This document shows positions 61,386 to 64,000 of a DNA stretch of 64,000 bases, one piece after another. The translations under genes were made by a program, and so were the position numbers. The stretch is taken from NCBI RefSeq assembly GCF_000430995.1, contig NZ_HF952018.1, positions 359,938 to 423,937 on the forward strand, written 5' to 3'. The DNA is from Thermobrachium celere DSM 8682 (GTDB lineage: Bacteria; Bacillota; Clostridia; Clostridiales; Caloramatoraceae). The number at the start of each line of letters is the position of its first letter. Within the stretch, counting starts at the first letter, position 1. The notes beneath the pieces were generated by a model, which saw only the letters and a list, made by a program, of their open reading frames with translations, did not search any database and was not told the origin of the DNA.

Positions 61386-61433
61386 GGGACTAAATTAGTC
61401 CCTATGGGACAAATAAGCACTATGTATATTATA
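61386..61433 (-). promoter_or_regulatory. fba promoter with a CggR-like operator
   Basis: On the minus strand TATAAT (61433-61428) starts transcription near 61421. Just downstream, the plus strand reads TGGGAC, 6 bp, AGTC, 4 bp, TGGGAC, 6 bp, GCAC (61385-61420). This follows the CggR arrangement CGGGAC-N6-TGTC-N4-CGGGAC-N6-TGTC. The first part is also a perfect palindrome GGGACTAAATTAGTCCC (61386-61402). Confidence 0.6.
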
Positions 61434-61463
61434 GTACATTTTTAGATTTAAGAAAATAACTTT

Positions 61464-61868
61464 TTAAAAAATATTTTCAATACATAGTTTATCCATTTCG
61501 GGTATGTGTTCTATGTATTTCTTAAGAACTGATAAATGGCTCAATGAATTAGTTTTATCCTTCTCCTTTATATATTCTGTTAAAAGTTCAAGGTTTTCTG
61601 ATATTTTGTCTATCTCATCATGGTGTATTAGTGCACTCCAAACTCTTTCTATTGTCTTCCATTCTTCTTTTAGTTTCACAATTTCAATATATGATATATC
61701 CCAATTATTATATTCTATATTAAATTGTATAACATAAATTGAATTTAATAAAGATTTTGATGTATTATTTAAAAAAATATTTACCAATATTCCAGCTGAA
61801 ATTATTAAAGAAAAAAGTAAAATTATAAAAAAGCAAGTTTTTAAGTTACTTTTTGTTCTCCTCTTCAT
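61464..61868 (-). CDS. DUF4363 family protein
   Basis: 134 residues. One N-terminal membrane helix (CFFIILLFSLIISAGILVNIFL) after a basic start, then a helical extracytoplasmic domain (WDISYIEIVKLKEEWKTIERVWSALIHHDEIDKISENLELLTEYI) typical of DUF4363. It overlaps the DUF421 gene by 23 bases, the usual clostridial pairing. Role unknown, perhaps envelope or spore-related. Confidence 0.82.
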   Translation of the reverse strand: MKRRTKSNLKTCFFIILLFSLIISAGILVNIFLNNTSKSLLNSIYVIQFNIEYNNWDISYIEIVKLKEEWKTIERVWSALIHHDEIDKISENLELLTEYIKEKDKTNSLSHLSVLKKYIEHIPEMDKLCIENIF

Positions 61869-62541
61869 CCCTATCCCTCCTTTGTATAAAAAGGTTACCT
61901 TTTGAATCTATCATTGCAATAAATACATCCTTTATATCGTTAATTCCCTTACTTCTTAGGTTTTCCATAAGCCAGTTTAGATCGTGTCCAGTTATTGCAA
62001 GATTTTTCTTATTTAATACCCCATCCAATATAATGCTTACTGGAAGTTTTGTTGCTTGAGGTCTAAGGTTTAAATCCTCCTTGGTTACAGGTGATTTTTC
62101 TGCTTTAGGAATAATGCTTAATTTTCCACTTGTTTCAAGTATTGCATATTCAATATCCGATATATCTAAGTACCCACTCATTCTAAGTTCTTCAATTAGG
62201 TCATCTAAATTAAAGCGTTGGCGCCTTAATTCTTCTTCAGAAACCTTTCCATGTTTTATTAAAATATCAGGTGTACCACAGAAAACTTTTCTTAAAAACT
62301 CTATTTTTAATGTTAAAAATGATATGAGAATTTCAAGGGACATCAATGTGAGAATAGGTATAATTCCATGTATTAGAGGAATAGCTGTATCCTGCATAGG
62401 AAGTGTAGCTAGTTCAGATAACATTAGAGCAACCACAAGTTCAAAGGGTTGAAGTTCACCAATTTGCCTTTTCCCCATTAGCCTCATGGCTAAAGTTACA
62501 AAAATGTATAGTATAATTGTTCTAACAAATACGATCATCAT
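61846..62541 (-). CDS. DUF421 (YetF/YdfR-type) membrane protein
   Basis: 231 residues. Three N-terminal helices containing the DUF421 signature LMGKRQIGELQPFELVVALMLSELATLPMQD, then a soluble C-terminal domain with CGTPDILIKHGKVSEEELRRQRFNLDDLIEELRMSGYLDISDIEYAILETSGKLS. A family of conserved spore-former membrane proteins of unknown mechanism. Divergent from the SUKH-TPR gene. Confidence 0.92.
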   Translation of the reverse strand: MMIVFVRTIILYIFVTLAMRLMGKRQIGELQPFELVVALMLSELATLPMQDTAIPLIHGIIPILTLMSLEILISFLTLKIEFLRKVFCGTPDILIKHGKVSEEELRRQRFNLDDLIEELRMSGYLDISDIEYAILETSGKLSIIPKAEKSPVTKEDLNLRPQATKLPVSIILDGVLNKKNLAITGHDLNWLMENLRSKGINDIKDVFIAMIDSKGNLFIQRRDRDEEENKK

Positions 62542-62631
62542 TACACCTCCTTAGCAGTAGTATTTGAAGTTTAATTATTTTTAAACATATTAGATATAAT
62601 GAAGCAATAAGTTTTATAAATTTTAAATTAC

Positions 62632-62660
62632 TTGTAAATTTTTAGAATAATTAATATAAT
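62632..62660 (+). promoter_or_regulatory. promoter of the SUKH-TPR and gltX genes
   Basis: TTGTAA at 62632 and TATAAT at 62655 with a 17-bp spacer. Confidence 0.55.
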
Positions 62661-62694
62661 TTAATTAGCACATTAAATAGAAAGGAATTAAGTT

Positions 62695-64000
<1,306 letters not shown>

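Overview
The window is 64 kb of a low-G+C chromosome from an anaerobic, spore-forming member of the Clostridia. The case for this is the prkA-yhbH-spoVR sporulation cassette, an NfnAB electron-bifurcating transhydrogenase, an O2-sensing H-NOX chemoreceptor closest to the Caldanaerobacter type, extended Shine-Dalgarno sites with frequent TTG/GTG starts, and strongly A+T-rich codon use. A Caloramator-like or other Clostridiaceae genome is my best guess, but genus cannot be fixed from the sequence alone. I see no insertion sequence, prophage, CRISPR array, rRNA or origin; the only tRNA is tRNA-Trp(CCA).

Layout. 0-3.4 kb: end of tex, an amidohydrolase, a Crp/Fnr regulator, and an FMN riboswitch controlling the riboflavin transporter ribU. 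3.4-9.2 kb: a tandem-HD/HD-GYP protein divergent from an H-NOX chemoreceptor, then a SNF2 helicase fused to an N-terminal DUF805 membrane domain. 9.4-16.1 kb: tsaE-tsaB-rimI, a CBS-ACT protein, then a dipeptide epimerase leading aroA-aroC-aroE. 16.3-20.7 kb: nfnAB, then a YedE/TusA/DUF3343 sulfur or selenium cassette and a TSCPD protein. 20.8-27.6 kb: Dabb protein, sdpR-sdpI with a clear operator, LiaF-like protein, small orphan gene, UMF1-type MFS plus phosphodiesterase, and an alanine/glycine:Na+ symporter. 27.6-31.2 kb: an ABC exporter operon ending in its own TetR regulator, with two identical operators at the promoter. 31.3-35.7 kb: prkA-yhbH-spoVR behind a sigma-E-like promoter.

35.7-40.2 kb is a sucrose operon: BglG-family antiterminator, RAT/terminator, PTS EIIBC, fructokinase, and a short atypical clan GH-J hydrolase in place of the usual sucrose-6-phosphate hydrolase. 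40.3-46.8 kb: a Cache-HAMP-PAS-GGDEF-EAL protein, tRNA-Trp, and an operon of helD with a zinc-ribbon protein and a small holin-like protein, plus an upstream 56-residue membrane protein. 47-51.6 kb: two paralogous membrane-anchored propeller-like proteins flanking a serine hydrolase, with a 43-residue basic protein on the other strand. 51.7-58.2 kb: ferritin-like protein, thioesterase, AEC transporter, CYTH protein, two small membrane proteins, a GH13 lipoprotein and an LCP enzyme. 58.2-60.4 kb: carboxypeptidase-regulatory-like repeat proteins without signal peptides, one carrying a frameshift in an A-run. 60.4-64 kb: fba behind a CggR-like operator, DUF421/DUF4363, a SUKH-TPR protein and the start of gltX.

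The most interesting items are the DUF805-SNF2 fusion, the O2-type H-NOX pocket next to an HD-GYP gene, the CggR-like fba operator sharing an 11-mer with a palindrome in the sucrose leader, the twin propeller/serine-hydrolase locus, the frameshifted repeat protein, and several small genes and RNA switches.
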